Below are positions 51,164 through 60,686 of a stretch of 64,000 nt of DNA, in pieces. Under the pieces are notes generated by a model, which saw only the letters and a program-made list of their open reading frames with translations, was not told the DNA's origin and did not search any database. Source of the stretch: Candidatus Brevundimonas colombiensis (GTDB taxonomy: Bacteria; Pseudomonadota; Alphaproteobacteria; Caulobacterales; Caulobacteraceae). Made by a program: the position numbers and the translations under genes. Location: the NCBI GenBank assembly GCA_029202665.1, contig CP119326.1, forward strand, positions 930,001 to 994,000, written 5' to 3'. The stretch's first letter is position 1. Each line of letters opens with the position of its first letter.

Positions 51164-51919
51164 ATGAAAACCACAGGCTGGGTCATTGCGGGCACGGTGA
51201 TTGCGGGCGCCCTTGTGTCGGCAGGCGCCTCGGCCCAGCCGATGCGCGCGCGTCCCGCCGCCGCCGTCCGCCATGCCGCCAGCAATGCGCCGCCGGTGGT
51301 GATCGAGCTGTTCACCGCCCAGGGCTGCGGCAGCTGCCTTGAGGCCAATGCGGCGGTCGAGCGGGCGGCGAACGATCGGGGCGTGATCGCCCTGACCTAT
51401 GGCGTCGACTATTGGGACTATCTGGGCTGGACCGACACCTTCGCCCAGCCCAAGTTTTCGGAGCGTCAGCGCGCCTATCGTTCGGCGCTTCGCCTGCGCG
51501 GCGTCTCGACGCCCGAAGTGGTCATCGACGGCCGCCGCCAGATGTCGGGCGCCCACGCCGCGCAGCTGGAAGCCGCCATCGGCGAAGAGGCCAGCCGCCT
51601 GAACTGGCCGCCCCAGATCGAGTTCCGAGAGACCGGCGACCAGGTCGGCGTCGGCTCGGGCCGGGCGCCCGCAGGCGGCGCCGAGGTCATCGCCGTCACC
51701 TACACCCCCGGCCCCCAGGTGGTTCAGGTCCGCACCGGCGAGAACCGGGGCCAGGCCGTGCGTCACATCAATGTGGTGCGCGACATCAAACGCCTGGGCG
51801 ACTGGCGCGGCCGTCCGGTGCTGTTTTCCGTGCCCCGCGCCGCCGAGGGCGAAGCCGTCGTCGTTCTGGTTCAGGCCAAGACCGATCGTCAGATCATCGG
51901 CGCGGCGACGCAGGACTAG
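51164..51919 (+). CDS. DUF1223 exported thioredoxin-like protein
   Basis: A 251-residue protein with a Sec signal (ending in SAGASAQP). The DUF1223 domain starts VIELFTAQGCGSCLEANAAV, with the redox-type C-x-x-C at residues 55-58, then YGVDYWDYLGWTDTFA and STPEVVIDGRRQMSG, matching the thioredoxin-like strand order with a cis-Pro-type turn (TPEVV). A beta-rich C-terminal half follows. Function in the periplasm is presumably thiol-related but unproven. It lies downstream of the peptidases and converges with the SDR gene. Confidence 0.9.
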   Translation: MKTTGWVIAGTVIAGALVSAGASAQPMRARPAAAVRHAASNAPPVVIELFTAQGCGSCLEANAAVERAANDRGVIALTYGVDYWDYLGWTDTFAQPKFSERQRAYRSALRLRGVSTPEVVIDGRRQMSGAHAAQLEAAIGEEASRLNWPPQIEFRETGDQVGVGSGRAPAGGAEVIAVTYTPGPQVVQVRTGENRGQAVRHINVVRDIKRLGDWRGRPVLFSVPRAAEGEAVVVLVQAKTDRQIIGAATQD

Positions 51920-51925
51920 AACCCG

Positions 51926-52690
51926 TCAGGTCTTGTTGATGGTCACGCCGCCATCGACCAGCATCGCCGATCCCGTCATGAAGCTGGACGCGTCGGAGGC
52001 CAGAAACAGGGCGGCCCTGGCGATCTCCTCCGGCGTGCCCATCCGTTTCAGAGCATGCATGTTCTGAACAAAGGCGACGATCTCGGGCGTATTGGCGAAC
52101 TCTCGCCCCGTCTCGGTATCCACGCCGCCCGGCAGGATGCAGTTGCTGCGCACCCCCTTGGGTCCGAACTCGGCCGCTATGACGCGCGACATGCCCACGA
52201 TTCCGGCCTTGGCGGCGGCATAGGCGGCCATGCCCGGCAGCCCCAGAACCGGACCGACGAAGGTCGAGGTGAAGATCAACGACCCGCCGCCCCGCGCCAG
52301 CATGGCCGGAATCTGCGCGCGGGCGCCCAGAAAGGCGCCGGTCAGATTGACGTCCAGGGTCTCGCGCCATTGCTCCAGACTGATTTCGGGCGTCGCAGCG
52401 CTGGACCCGATCGCGCCCGCATTGTTCAGGGCGATGTCCAGCCCGCCGAACCGTTCGACGGCCGTGGCGACCAGTTCCTCCGACAGGGCGGGATCGGTGA
52501 CGTCCCCGACCACGGCCGCGGCCTGTCCGCCCGCGTCCTGAATGTCGGCGACCAGGGCGTCCAACCGGTCGCGGCGGCGGGCGGAGACCACGACCGCCGC
52601 CCCCTCCTGTGCGAACAATCGTGCGGCGGCGGCGCCGATGCCGGAACTGGCGCCGGTGATGACGGCGACCTTGTTGATGAGAATGGACAT
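51926..52690 (-). CDS. short-chain dehydrogenase/reductase
   Basis: A classical SDR of 254 residues. The cofactor motif is TGASSGIGAAAARLFAQEG; an Arg-rich stretch after the second strand (SARRRDRLD) suggests NADP preference. NNAG is at about residue 90. The catalytic Ser-Tyr-Lys are seen as SLIFTSTF and YAAAKAGIVG; the C-terminus reads SFMTGSAMLVDGGVTIN. Substrate is unknown. It may belong with the phosphotransferase gene 93 bases upstream, which runs in the same direction. Confidence 0.92.
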   Translation of the reverse strand: MSILINKVAVITGASSGIGAAAARLFAQEGAAVVVSARRRDRLDALVADIQDAGGQAAAVVGDVTDPALSEELVATAVERFGGLDIALNNAGAIGSSAATPEISLEQWRETLDVNLTGAFLGARAQIPAMLARGGGSLIFTSTFVGPVLGLPGMAAYAAAKAGIVGMSRVIAAEFGPKGVRSNCILPGGVDTETGREFANTPEIVAFVQNMHALKRMGTPEEIARAALFLASDASSFMTGSAMLVDGGVTINKT

Positions 52691-52783
52691 GTGACCTCCG
52701 GGTAAGAAAGAGGCCGCTGTCTATTCAGGCGCCGCGCCGGTGTCTGGCGGACTTCGGACGTCCATTAACGCCCGTCTTGAGCG

Positions 52784-53893
52784 TCAGGCGCCCGCCTTCT
52801 TCGCGAAACCCCAGGCCGCGTCGCTGAGCGGGCCGACCTGTGCGGCCATGGTCCGGGCGTGGGCGCTGGCGGCGGTGCCGTCGCGGACACGGCCTGCGAT
52901 GCCCTGGCAGATGGCCGCCAGACGGAACAGGTTATAGGCATAGAGCCAATCCAGGTTGGCGGGCCGCATCCCGGTGGCGGCGGCGTAGCGTTCGACCGTC
53001 TCCTCGACGGAGGGAATGCCCAGCGCCTCAAGGTCCGCCCCGGCCAGGCCGTTGCGCAGGCTGGCGGGAATGGCCCAGCCGATCAGCAGATAGGAGAAGT
53101 CGGCCATCGGATCGCCCAGGGTCGACAACTCCCAGTCCAGCACGGCCCGAACCTCGGCCCCATTTTCGGTCTTGGCGGGCGCCAGGATCATATTGTCCAG
53201 CCGGAAGTCACCATGGACGATCCGGCTTGGCCCCTCTGCCGGCAGACTGTCGGGCAGGAAGGCGATCAGCCGATCCATCGCGGCGATCGGCTCAATCTCG
53301 GAGGCGCGATACTGTTTGGTCCAGCGCCCGACCTGACGCGCGAAATAGTTTCCGGCCTTGCCATAGTCCGCCAGGCCGATGGCGGCGGGGTCGAAGGCGT
53401 GCAGTCGCGCCAGAGTGTCGGTCTGGGCCTCATAGATGGCGCGCCGTTCGGGCGGCGTCAGGCCGGGCAGCTTCAGATCCCAGAAAATCCGCCCCTCGAC
53501 CTTATCCATCACATAGAAGATCGAGCCGATGACGCCTTCGTCCAGACAAAGGGCGTGGGGCTGGGCCACCGGAAACCCCTGGGCGGCCAGGGCGGAGATG
53601 ACCTGATATTCGCGGTCCACCGCATGGGCGCTGGGCAAGAGGACGCCGGGCGGCTTGCGTCGCAGCACATAGGCGGCCGTCGGCGTGGTCAGCTCATAGG
53701 TCGGGTTGGACTGTCCGCCCTTGAATTGGCGCACGGTCAGGGGACCGGCGTAGCCCGGGACGTGTCCCGTCATCCAGGCGTCCAGCGCCGCGTCGTCCAA
53801 CTGATAGCGCGGGTCGACCTCACGCGTGCCGGAAAATGCGCCTTGAGCATCCAGGTCGGGGGCGGGGGCGTCGGGAGAGGAGGCGTCGGTCAT
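52784..53893 (-). CDS. phosphotransferase of the aminoglycoside/ACAD10 kinase-like family
   Basis: A 369-residue protein kinase-like fold enzyme. The ATP-binding hairpin has FKGGQSNPTYELTT and YVLRRKPPG; the catalytic loop is IVHGDFRLDNMI with the base Asp, and the metal-binding segment is AVLDWELSTLGDPMADFSYL. These match the group related to the N-terminal domain of acyl-CoA dehydrogenase family member 10, which may phosphorylate hydroxy acids or hydroxyacyl-CoAs. The ATG at 53893 (MTDASSPDAP) is the start; the frame beyond runs into glpK as a shadow. It follows glpK by 50 bases. Confidence 0.88.
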   Translation of the reverse strand: MTDASSPDAPAPDLDAQGAFSGTREVDPRYQLDDAALDAWMTGHVPGYAGPLTVRQFKGGQSNPTYELTTPTAAYVLRRKPPGVLLPSAHAVDREYQVISALAAQGFPVAQPHALCLDEGVIGSIFYVMDKVEGRIFWDLKLPGLTPPERRAIYEAQTDTLARLHAFDPAAIGLADYGKAGNYFARQVGRWTKQYRASEIEPIAAMDRLIAFLPDSLPAEGPSRIVHGDFRLDNMILAPAKTENGAEVRAVLDWELSTLGDPMADFSYLLIGWAIPASLRNGLAGADLEALGIPSVEETVERYAAATGMRPANLDWLYAYNLFRLAAICQGIAGRVRDGTAASAHARTMAAQVGPLSDAAWGFAKKAGA

Positions 53894-53943
53894 GGGCGGG
53901 CCCGGTCCGTTATTCTTGGCGTTTCCGTTTCGCGGTCCGGGTC

Positions 53944-55473
<1,530 letters not shown>

Positions 55474-55529
55474 GGATTTTCTCCCTGCGGCGTCTTGGGC
55501 GGCGCCGACCTTGCGGTCTATGGGAGCAT

Positions 55530-56510
55530 ATGACCACGCACCGGCCCAGCTATGAAGGCGTTCTGGACGCCGCCCGCCAGATCGACGGCGTCGCCGTCCG
55601 TACGCCCTTGATCGAAAGCCCCGCCCTGAACGCCGCCGTCGGGGGGCGGGTGCTGATGAAGGCCGAGACCCTGCAACGCACCGGAGCTTTCAAGTTTCGC
55701 GGGGCGTACAATCGCATCAGCCGCCTGACGGCCGAGGAGAAGCGGCGCGGCGTAGTGGCCTTTTCTTCCGGCAACCACGCTCAGGGCGTCGCCGCCGCCG
55801 CCGCCCTGATCGGCGCGCCGGCCGTCATCGTCATGCCGTCGGACTCGCCCCAGGTGAAGGTCGATGGGGTGATCGCCTTCGGCGGCGAGGTGCGGATGTA
55901 TGATCGCTGGACCGAGAACCGCCAGGCCATCGGCGCGGCCCTGGCCGCCGAGCGAGGCGCCGTTCTGGTTCCCCCCTTCGACGACCCCTTCATCATCGAG
56001 GGCCAGGGAACCGTAGCCCTTGAGGTTCTGGATCAGGCGGATGCCCCGTTGGATCAGTTGCTTTGCGGCGCGTCAGGCGGCGGGCTGATGGCCGGGATCA
56101 ATCTGGTCATGGCCGAACGCAGCCCTGCGACCTCGGTCTTGGTGGTGGAGCCGGAGTCCTTCGACGACACCGCCCGGTCCCTGGCTGCAGGCGAACGGGT
56201 CGGGCATCCGCAAGGGGCGCCCTCGATCTGCGACGCCTTGATGGCGCCGACGCCGGGCGAACTGACCTGGCCGATCAACCGGCGGCTGGCCGGCGCCGTC
56301 GCCGTGTCGGACGCCGAGGTCGCCGAGGCGATGCGCTTCGCCTTCCGTCATCTGAAACTGGTGATCGAACCGGGCGGCGCAGTGTCTCTGGCGGCCCTTC
56401 TGACCGGCAAGGTTACGGCCAAAGGGCGTATGACCGCCATCATCCTGTCCGGCGCGAATGTCGATCCGGCGCTCTATGCCCAGATCATCGAAAGCCGGTT
56501 CACCGCCTGA
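55530..56510 (+). CDS. PLP-dependent threonine/serine dehydratase or serine racemase
   Basis: A 326-residue fold-type II PLP enzyme. The Schiff-base Lys is in GAFKFRGAYNRI near residue 54; the loop SSGNHAQGVAAAAALIGAP binds substrate carboxylate; the PLP-phosphate loop is CGASGGGLMAGI and the C-terminal Ser/Thr lies in PGGAVSLAAL. There is no regulatory ACT domain, so this is the short catabolic/racemase form. The reaction is deamination of threonine or serine, or serine racemisation; sequence alone does not separate these. It is followed by a MaoC gene. Confidence 0.9.
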   Translation: MTTHRPSYEGVLDAARQIDGVAVRTPLIESPALNAAVGGRVLMKAETLQRTGAFKFRGAYNRISRLTAEEKRRGVVAFSSGNHAQGVAAAAALIGAPAVIVMPSDSPQVKVDGVIAFGGEVRMYDRWTENRQAIGAALAAERGAVLVPPFDDPFIIEGQGTVALEVLDQADAPLDQLLCGASGGGLMAGINLVMAERSPATSVLVVEPESFDDTARSLAAGERVGHPQGAPSICDALMAPTPGELTWPINRRLAGAVAVSDAEVAEAMRFAFRHLKLVIEPGGAVSLAALLTGKVTAKGRMTAIILSGANVDPALYAQIIESRFTA

Positions 56511-56574
56511 GGGCTTTTCTTCGCCCCGACGGTGGGTCACCCTGCCGCAAAATCAAAAAGGGAGCGAGGACACG

Positions 56575-57030
56575 ATGACGCAGGCCAAAGAACTCCAGGC
56601 GCTGATCGGCCAGGAGGTCGGGGTGTCGAAATGGTTCGAGGTCGATCAGGCCCGGATCAATGCTTTCGCCGATTGCACCGAGGACCACCAGTTCATCCAC
56701 GTCGATCCCGAGGCCGCCAAGACGACCCCTTTCGGCGGAACCATCGCCCACGGCTTTCTGACGCTGAGCCTGGCCTCGGCCATGAGCTATGACGCGGTCG
56801 CACCGCTGGACGGGGCGGTGATGGGCGTCAACTACGGCTTCGACAAACTGCGGTTTCTGAACCCTGTGCGCGTCGGATCGCGCATTCGCGGCCGCTTCAA
56901 GCTGGTGTCCGCCGAGGATAAGGGCGGCGGCCGTTGGCTGCTGAAGCATGAGCTGACGGTCGAGATCGAAGGCGAAGACAACCCGGCCCTGTTCGCCGAA
57001 TGGCTGGCGATGCAGATGATCGCCGCTTAA
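56575..57030 (+). CDS. MaoC family (R)-specific enoyl-CoA hydratase
   Basis: A single hot-dog-fold domain of 151 residues. The hydratase motif is FADCTEDHQFIHVDPEAAKT, then FGGTIAHGFLTLSLASAM, with the catalytic Asp and His in usual places. The start at 56575 (TQAKELQALIG) has GAGGA upstream and begins the fold; the open frame before it overlaps the dehydratase gene. The likely reaction is hydration of 2-enoyl-CoA to (R)-3-hydroxyacyl-CoA, linking beta-oxidation with polyhydroxyalkanoate or other (R)-acid use. A hairpin CTCTGGAT/ATCCAGAG at 57082-57104 follows. Confidence 0.93.
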   Translation: MTQAKELQALIGQEVGVSKWFEVDQARINAFADCTEDHQFIHVDPEAAKTTPFGGTIAHGFLTLSLASAMSYDAVAPLDGAVMGVNYGFDKLRFLNPVRVGSRIRGRFKLVSAEDKGGGRWLLKHELTVEIEGEDNPALFAEWLAMQMIAA

Positions 57031-57081
57031 CGCCAACCCTGTCGGTGGTCAGCTGCGCGTCAGAGTTGGGTCGGATTTCTG

Positions 57082-57104
57082 CTCTGGATTGTGACGATCC
57101 AGAG
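57082..57104 (+). terminator. hairpin after the MaoC gene
   Basis: A perfect 8-bp stem CTCTGGAT / ATCCAGAG with a seven-base loop, 51 bases after the stop. No T-run follows, so termination here may be weak or rho-assisted. Confidence 0.4.
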
Positions 57105-57123
57105 GCCGAAAGTTAACTTAGGG

Positions 57124-57153
57124 TCGACAATTTCGAAAATTTACCTGTAGCAT
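57124..57153 (+). promoter_or_regulatory. candidate housekeeping promoter of the OmpA gene
   Basis: TCGACA at 57124-57129 and TAGCAT at 57148-57153 with an 18-base spacer, in an A/T-rich patch that stands out from the surrounding GC-rich DNA. The patch has the near-palindrome AATTTCGAAAATTT. The implied leader is about 125 bases and includes the small hairpin CCGCC-TTA-GGCGG at 57231-57243. Confidence 0.35.
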
Positions 57154-57285
57154 CAACGCCACGGTGACCGCCCAAGCCTGAGCATTTGTCACCTTTTCGC
57201 CTCGACCTTCCAAGGCAAGGCTGTTATGTCCCGCCTTAGGCGGTAGACCCGCCCCCTATAAACAGAGGCGGAGGGATACCCCCTT

Positions 57286-58452
57286 ATGCGTATGAAGACT
57301 TTCGTGCTGGCTTCCAGCGCAGCGGCCGCCCTGGCCCTGTCCGCCGGCGCCGCATCGGCGGAACCCAATGGTTGGTACGGCGCCATCGACGCCGGTTACC
57401 ACATGATCGACGACATCAACGCCGAGTCGTCGACGACCGGCGCCAACTGGAACTATGAAGTGAACAACGGCTGGGCCGCCTTTGCGCGCCTGGGCTATCG
57501 CTTCAACCCCAACTGGCGCGTCGAGCTCGAAGGCGGCTACCGCTCGGGCGACATCGGCAAGGTCCGCGCCGTTTCCGGCACGCAAGGCCTGTGCAACCTG
57601 ACCCCGGCGACGGGCGGTTGCTTCTCGCCGGAAGGCGACATCGAATCCGCCACCCTGATGGCCAACGTCATCTATGACTTCGGCTACGAAGCCTGGGGCA
57701 TCCGTCCGTTCGTGGGTCTGGGCGCCGGTGTGAACCGCGTCAACGTCGACACCGTCGGCGCGCTGCGCGCCAACCGTCTGGCTGCGTTCGCCGCTGACGA
57801 CAGCTCGACCAAGTTCGCCGCTCAGGCGATCGCCGGTCTGGCCTGGGCGATCAGCGACCGCGCCAACATCGACCTGACCTACCGCTATCTGACGGGCGAC
57901 GCCTCGTGGGATTCGACCACGGCCGGCACCGGCGTGGGCGCCACGTCGTTCGGCACCTGGGATGGCGACTATGATCAGTCGCACACCGTGACCCTGGGTC
58001 TGCGCTACAGCTTCGGCGCTGAAGACGCGCCGCCGCCGCCGCCTCCCCCGCCCCCGCCCCCGCCGCCGCCGCCGCCGCCTCCGCCGCCTCCGCCGGCTCC
58101 GGTCGCTCAGACCCCGGTCGCTCGCCAGTTCGTGGTCTACTTCGACTGGGATCGCTCGGACCTGACGGCGGAAGCCCGTTCGGTGGTGACGCAGGCCGCC
58201 AACTACGCCAAGTCGGGTCGTCCGACGCGCGTCCTGATCGTCGGCTACACCGACACCTCGGGTTCGGCCGCCTATAACCTGGGTCTGTCCAACCGTCGTT
58301 CGCGCACCGTCGCGGACGCCCTGGTGGCTCAAGGCGTCAACGGCGGCGTGATCGCCCTGGACGGCAAGGGCGAGACCAACCTGGCCAAGCCCACCGCCGA
58401 CGGCGTGCGTGAACCGCTCAACCGCCGCGCGACCATCGACATCAACTTCTAA
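57286..58452 (+). CDS. OmpA family outer-membrane protein with polyproline linker
   Basis: A 388-residue structural porin-like protein. A Sec signal (ending in GAASAEP) precedes an eight-stranded barrel to about residue 245, with alternating aromatic strands such as NGWAAFARLGYRFNPNWRVE. An uninterrupted run of 22 prolines (58030-58095) follows. The C-terminal OmpA domain then shows VYFDWDRSDLTAEARSVV and NLGLSNRRSRTVADALVAQG, the latter with the Asp/Arg pair that binds diaminopimelate in peptidoglycan. It should tether the outer membrane to the wall. Strong codon bias suggests high expression. Confidence 0.95.
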   Translation: MRMKTFVLASSAAAALALSAGAASAEPNGWYGAIDAGYHMIDDINAESSTTGANWNYEVNNGWAAFARLGYRFNPNWRVELEGGYRSGDIGKVRAVSGTQGLCNLTPATGGCFSPEGDIESATLMANVIYDFGYEAWGIRPFVGLGAGVNRVNVDTVGALRANRLAAFAADDSSTKFAAQAIAGLAWAISDRANIDLTYRYLTGDASWDSTTAGTGVGATSFGTWDGDYDQSHTVTLGLRYSFGAEDAPPPPPPPPPPPPPPPPPPPPPPAPVAQTPVARQFVVYFDWDRSDLTAEARSVVTQAANYAKSGRPTRVLIVGYTDTSGSAAYNLGLSNRRSRTVADALVAQGVNGGVIALDGKGETNLAKPTADGVREPLNRRATIDINF

Positions 58453-58523
58453 GACCCAATGGAAAGCCGGTCTGGACACCAGACCGGCGGTCCAAAGGAT
58501 CGATGAAGACGTCGACGATTTTG

Positions 58524-58557
58524 ACGCCGCTTCCGCAAGGAGGCGGCGTTTCTGTTT
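58524..58557 (+). terminator. terminator of the OmpA gene
   Basis: A stem ACGCCGC-TTCC / GGA-GGCGGCGT with loop GCAA, followed by TTTCTGTTT, 71 bases after the stop. Another strong hairpin without T-run (GCCGGTCTGG-ACA-CCAGACCGGC) lies just before it, near 58466-58488. Confidence 0.6.
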
Positions 58558-58565
58558 GAACAGGA

Positions 58566-58733
58566 TCAGTCCTGTGATCCGCCCTGCGAATGCGATGGCT
58601 GCAAGCTGTTCGGCCTTGGGTTCAGAGCGGCTTCGCCAAGGGCGATCACGACGGTCGCGGTCAGAATGGCGCAGACCACGGCGACACCGGCTAGCTTCAA
58701 GCCTTGTCCAAAGTCCCAATCGTCGGGCGTCAC
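58566..58733 (-). CDS. small single-pass membrane protein
   Basis: A 55-residue frame starting with GTG at 58733, preceded by AGGAG at an ideal seven-base distance. An acidic start (TPDDWDFGQG) is followed by one membrane helix (LKLAGVAVVCAILTATVVIA) and a polar Ser/Gln/Pro tail. The family is unknown to me. It occupies a 417-base gap between the two OmpA-type genes, on the strand opposite the porin gene. Confidence 0.6.
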   Translation of the reverse strand: MTPDDWDFGQGLKLAGVAVVCAILTATVVIALGEAALNPRPNSLQPSHSQGGSQD

Positions 58734-58813
58734 GACGTCGCTCCTGTGCAGACACCGTCTGGGCTAACCTTGATGTCCGAATCTATGCAAGCGTAGGCGA
58801 GGGGCCGAACTGC

Positions 58814-58844
58814 AAAAAGGGCGACGTCTCGCGACGCCGCCCTT
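58814..58844 (-). terminator. terminator of the OmpA-like lipoprotein gene
   Basis: Stem AAGGGCG-ACGTC / GACGC-CGCCCTT (one mismatch) with loop TCGC; on the minus strand the arm is followed by TTT. It lies 26 bases after the stop codon. Confidence 0.65.
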
Positions 58845-58869
58845 AGGTCTTGCTAAAATCAGGTCTGGA

Positions 58870-59544
58870 TTAGCCGGTGAACGGACGGATCAGGATCTCC
58901 ACACGGCGGTTCATCGCCTTGCCTTCAACCGTGGCGTTAGACGCCACCGGATTGCGCGAACTGTTGCCGGCGACATAGAGGCGCTGGGCCAGGACCCCGT
59001 TGCGGACCAGTTCGGAGGCGACGCTGCTGGCGCGACGTTCGGACAGGGGTTGGTTGATCGCGTCGCCGCCCGAAGAATCGGTGTGGCCGATCACGTCGAC
59101 GGTCGACTGATCATATTGCTGCAGCACGCGGGCCACATCCTGCAGGACCGGAAGGAAGCGCGGGTCGATGGACGACTGGTTGGTGGCGAAGGTCACATCG
59201 GACGGCATCCGCAGGACCAGGGTGTCGCCCTGACGCGCCACGCCGACGCCCGAGCCGGACAGTTGGGATTCCATCGCGCGTTGCTGGCGATCCATATACT
59301 GGCCCACGGCCGCGCCGCCGAGCGCGCCGACGCCGGCGCCGATCAGGGCGTTCTTTCGACCCTGTTCGCCGTTAGAGGTGTTGGTCAGATAGCCCAGCAG
59401 GGCGCCGCCCAGGGCGCCGGCGATCGCTCCCGTGCCAGTGTTGTTGCGAACTGGGCCGGATTGATACGGATCGGTGGTGGTGCAGGCGCCGGCGCCCAGC
59501 AGGGCGGCGATCGAGACGCTGGTGACGATGAACTTGGCGCGCAT
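58870..59544 (-). CDS. OmpA-like lipoprotein with glycine-zipper segment
   Basis: A 224-residue outer-membrane lipoprotein, like YiaD/Pal-type proteins. The lipobox is LLGAGAC, Cys near residue 21. A glycine-zipper stretch (TGTGAIAGALGGALLGYLT and GAGVGALGGAAVGQYM) forms a paired hydrophobic hairpin that may insert in the membrane. The OmpA domain shows VTFATNQSSIDPRFLPVL, DVIGHTDSSG, and QPLSERRASSVASELVRNG with the peptidoglycan-binding Asp/Arg set. It is independent of the porin gene and has its own terminator. Confidence 0.93.
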   Translation of the reverse strand: MRAKFIVTSVSIAALLGAGACTTTDPYQSGPVRNNTGTGAIAGALGGALLGYLTNTSNGEQGRKNALIGAGVGALGGAAVGQYMDRQQRAMESQLSGSGVGVARQGDTLVLRMPSDVTFATNQSSIDPRFLPVLQDVARVLQQYDQSTVDVIGHTDSSGGDAINQPLSERRASSVASELVRNGVLAQRLYVAGNSSRNPVASNATVEGKAMNRRVEILIRPFTG

Positions 59545-59716
59545 GAAAAGGTCCTCTTCGTATTTGCGATCTGGCGCGGAAACGAACGCTTACTGTGAAG
59601 GTTCCAACCTGTATGCCGCATGAACGGGCTTGCCCACCCCGGTCGAGCGAACTGACAATCGCACGGATTAGGGGTAAGGGAAGCGCCCACCCTCCCCTGA
59701 CCGAAGGACGAACCCC

Positions 59717-60682
59717 GTGAGCGCGACCCAAGACAACCGCCCGCAGGACCGCACCATCACGCCGGTTTCGATGAAACAGCATGACGCCGATTTCCAGGCG
59801 TTCAGTGACGCCCTTGGCGCCTCCTTCTCACGGTTCGGCTTTGCGGTGGTGGCTGACCATGGCCTGGACGAGGCCCGCATCGCCGCCGCCGTCGACGACG
59901 CCAAGGCCTTCTTCGCCCTGCCGGAGGAGACCAAGCGCCAGTATCACCAGCCCGGAACGGGCGGGGCGCGGGGTCTGACGCCGTTCGGGGTCGAGGCGGC
60001 CAAGGACGCCAAGACGGTGGACCTGAAGGAGTTCTGGCACGTCGGACGCGAGTTGCCGGAGGGTCATCCCTACCGCCGCTACATGCGTGACAATGTCTGG
60101 CCGACCGAGATCGAGGGCTTCCGCGACCATCTGTACGGCATGTTCGAGGACCTGGACGCTCTGGGCGCCAAGATTCTGCGCGCCATCGCCCGCTATCTGA
60201 AGCTGGGCGACGACTTCTTCGCCGACAAGGTCGAGATGGGCAACAGCGTGCTGCGGATGCTGCACTATCCGCCCGTGCCGGCCGATGCCCCCGGCGTGCG
60301 GGCCGGCGCGCATGAGGACATCAATGTCATCACCCTGCTGCTGGGCGCCGAAGAGGCCGGGCTGCAGCTGAAGGAGAAGGACGGCAGCTGGCTGGACATC
60401 GCGCCGCCCCCCGGCGCGCTCGTCGTCAATATCGGCGACATGCTGCAGCGGCTGACGAACCACGTCCTGCCGTCGACGACGCATCGGGTGGTCAATCCGG
60501 CAGCGGAACGGCGCGGCTTCGCCCGCTATTCCACGCCCTTCTTCCTGCACTTCAACCCGGACTTCCCGATCGAGACCCTGCCCAGCGCCATCACGCCGGA
60601 CAATCCCGACCGCTATGCCGGCAAGACCATCCTGGCCGAGGACTATCTGACCGAACGGCTGCGCGAGATCCGCCTGCTCTGA
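59717..60682 (+). CDS. isopenicillin-N-synthase-like 2-oxoglutarate/Fe(II) oxygenase
   Basis: A 321-residue soluble non-heme iron oxygenase. The metal triad is GAHEDINVITLLL (His and Asp near residues 199 and 201) with a second His in STTHRV near 255; the oxoglutarate-binding Arg-x-Ser is RYSTPFF near 270. An N-terminal DIOX_N domain includes FSRFGFAVVADHGLDE. GTG at 59717 is the start, with GAAGGA upstream. The substrate is unknown; these enzymes hydroxylate, desaturate or cyclise small molecules. No biosynthetic cluster is nearby. It converges on the VWA gene. Confidence 0.9.
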   Translation: MSATQDNRPQDRTITPVSMKQHDADFQAFSDALGASFSRFGFAVVADHGLDEARIAAAVDDAKAFFALPEETKRQYHQPGTGGARGLTPFGVEAAKDAKTVDLKEFWHVGRELPEGHPYRRYMRDNVWPTEIEGFRDHLYGMFEDLDALGAKILRAIARYLKLGDDFFADKVEMGNSVLRMLHYPPVPADAPGVRAGAHEDINVITLLLGAEEAGLQLKEKDGSWLDIAPPPGALVVNIGDMLQRLTNHVLPSTTHRVVNPAAERRGFARYSTPFFLHFNPDFPIETLPSAITPDNPDRYAGKTILAEDYLTERLREIRLL

Positions 60683-60686
60683 CGGA

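Noticed and set aside
58030..58095. Proline-codon run considered as sequencing error or frameshift.
   Set aside because: The frame continues into a complete OmpA domain, and proline-rich linkers are normal between barrel and OmpA domains.
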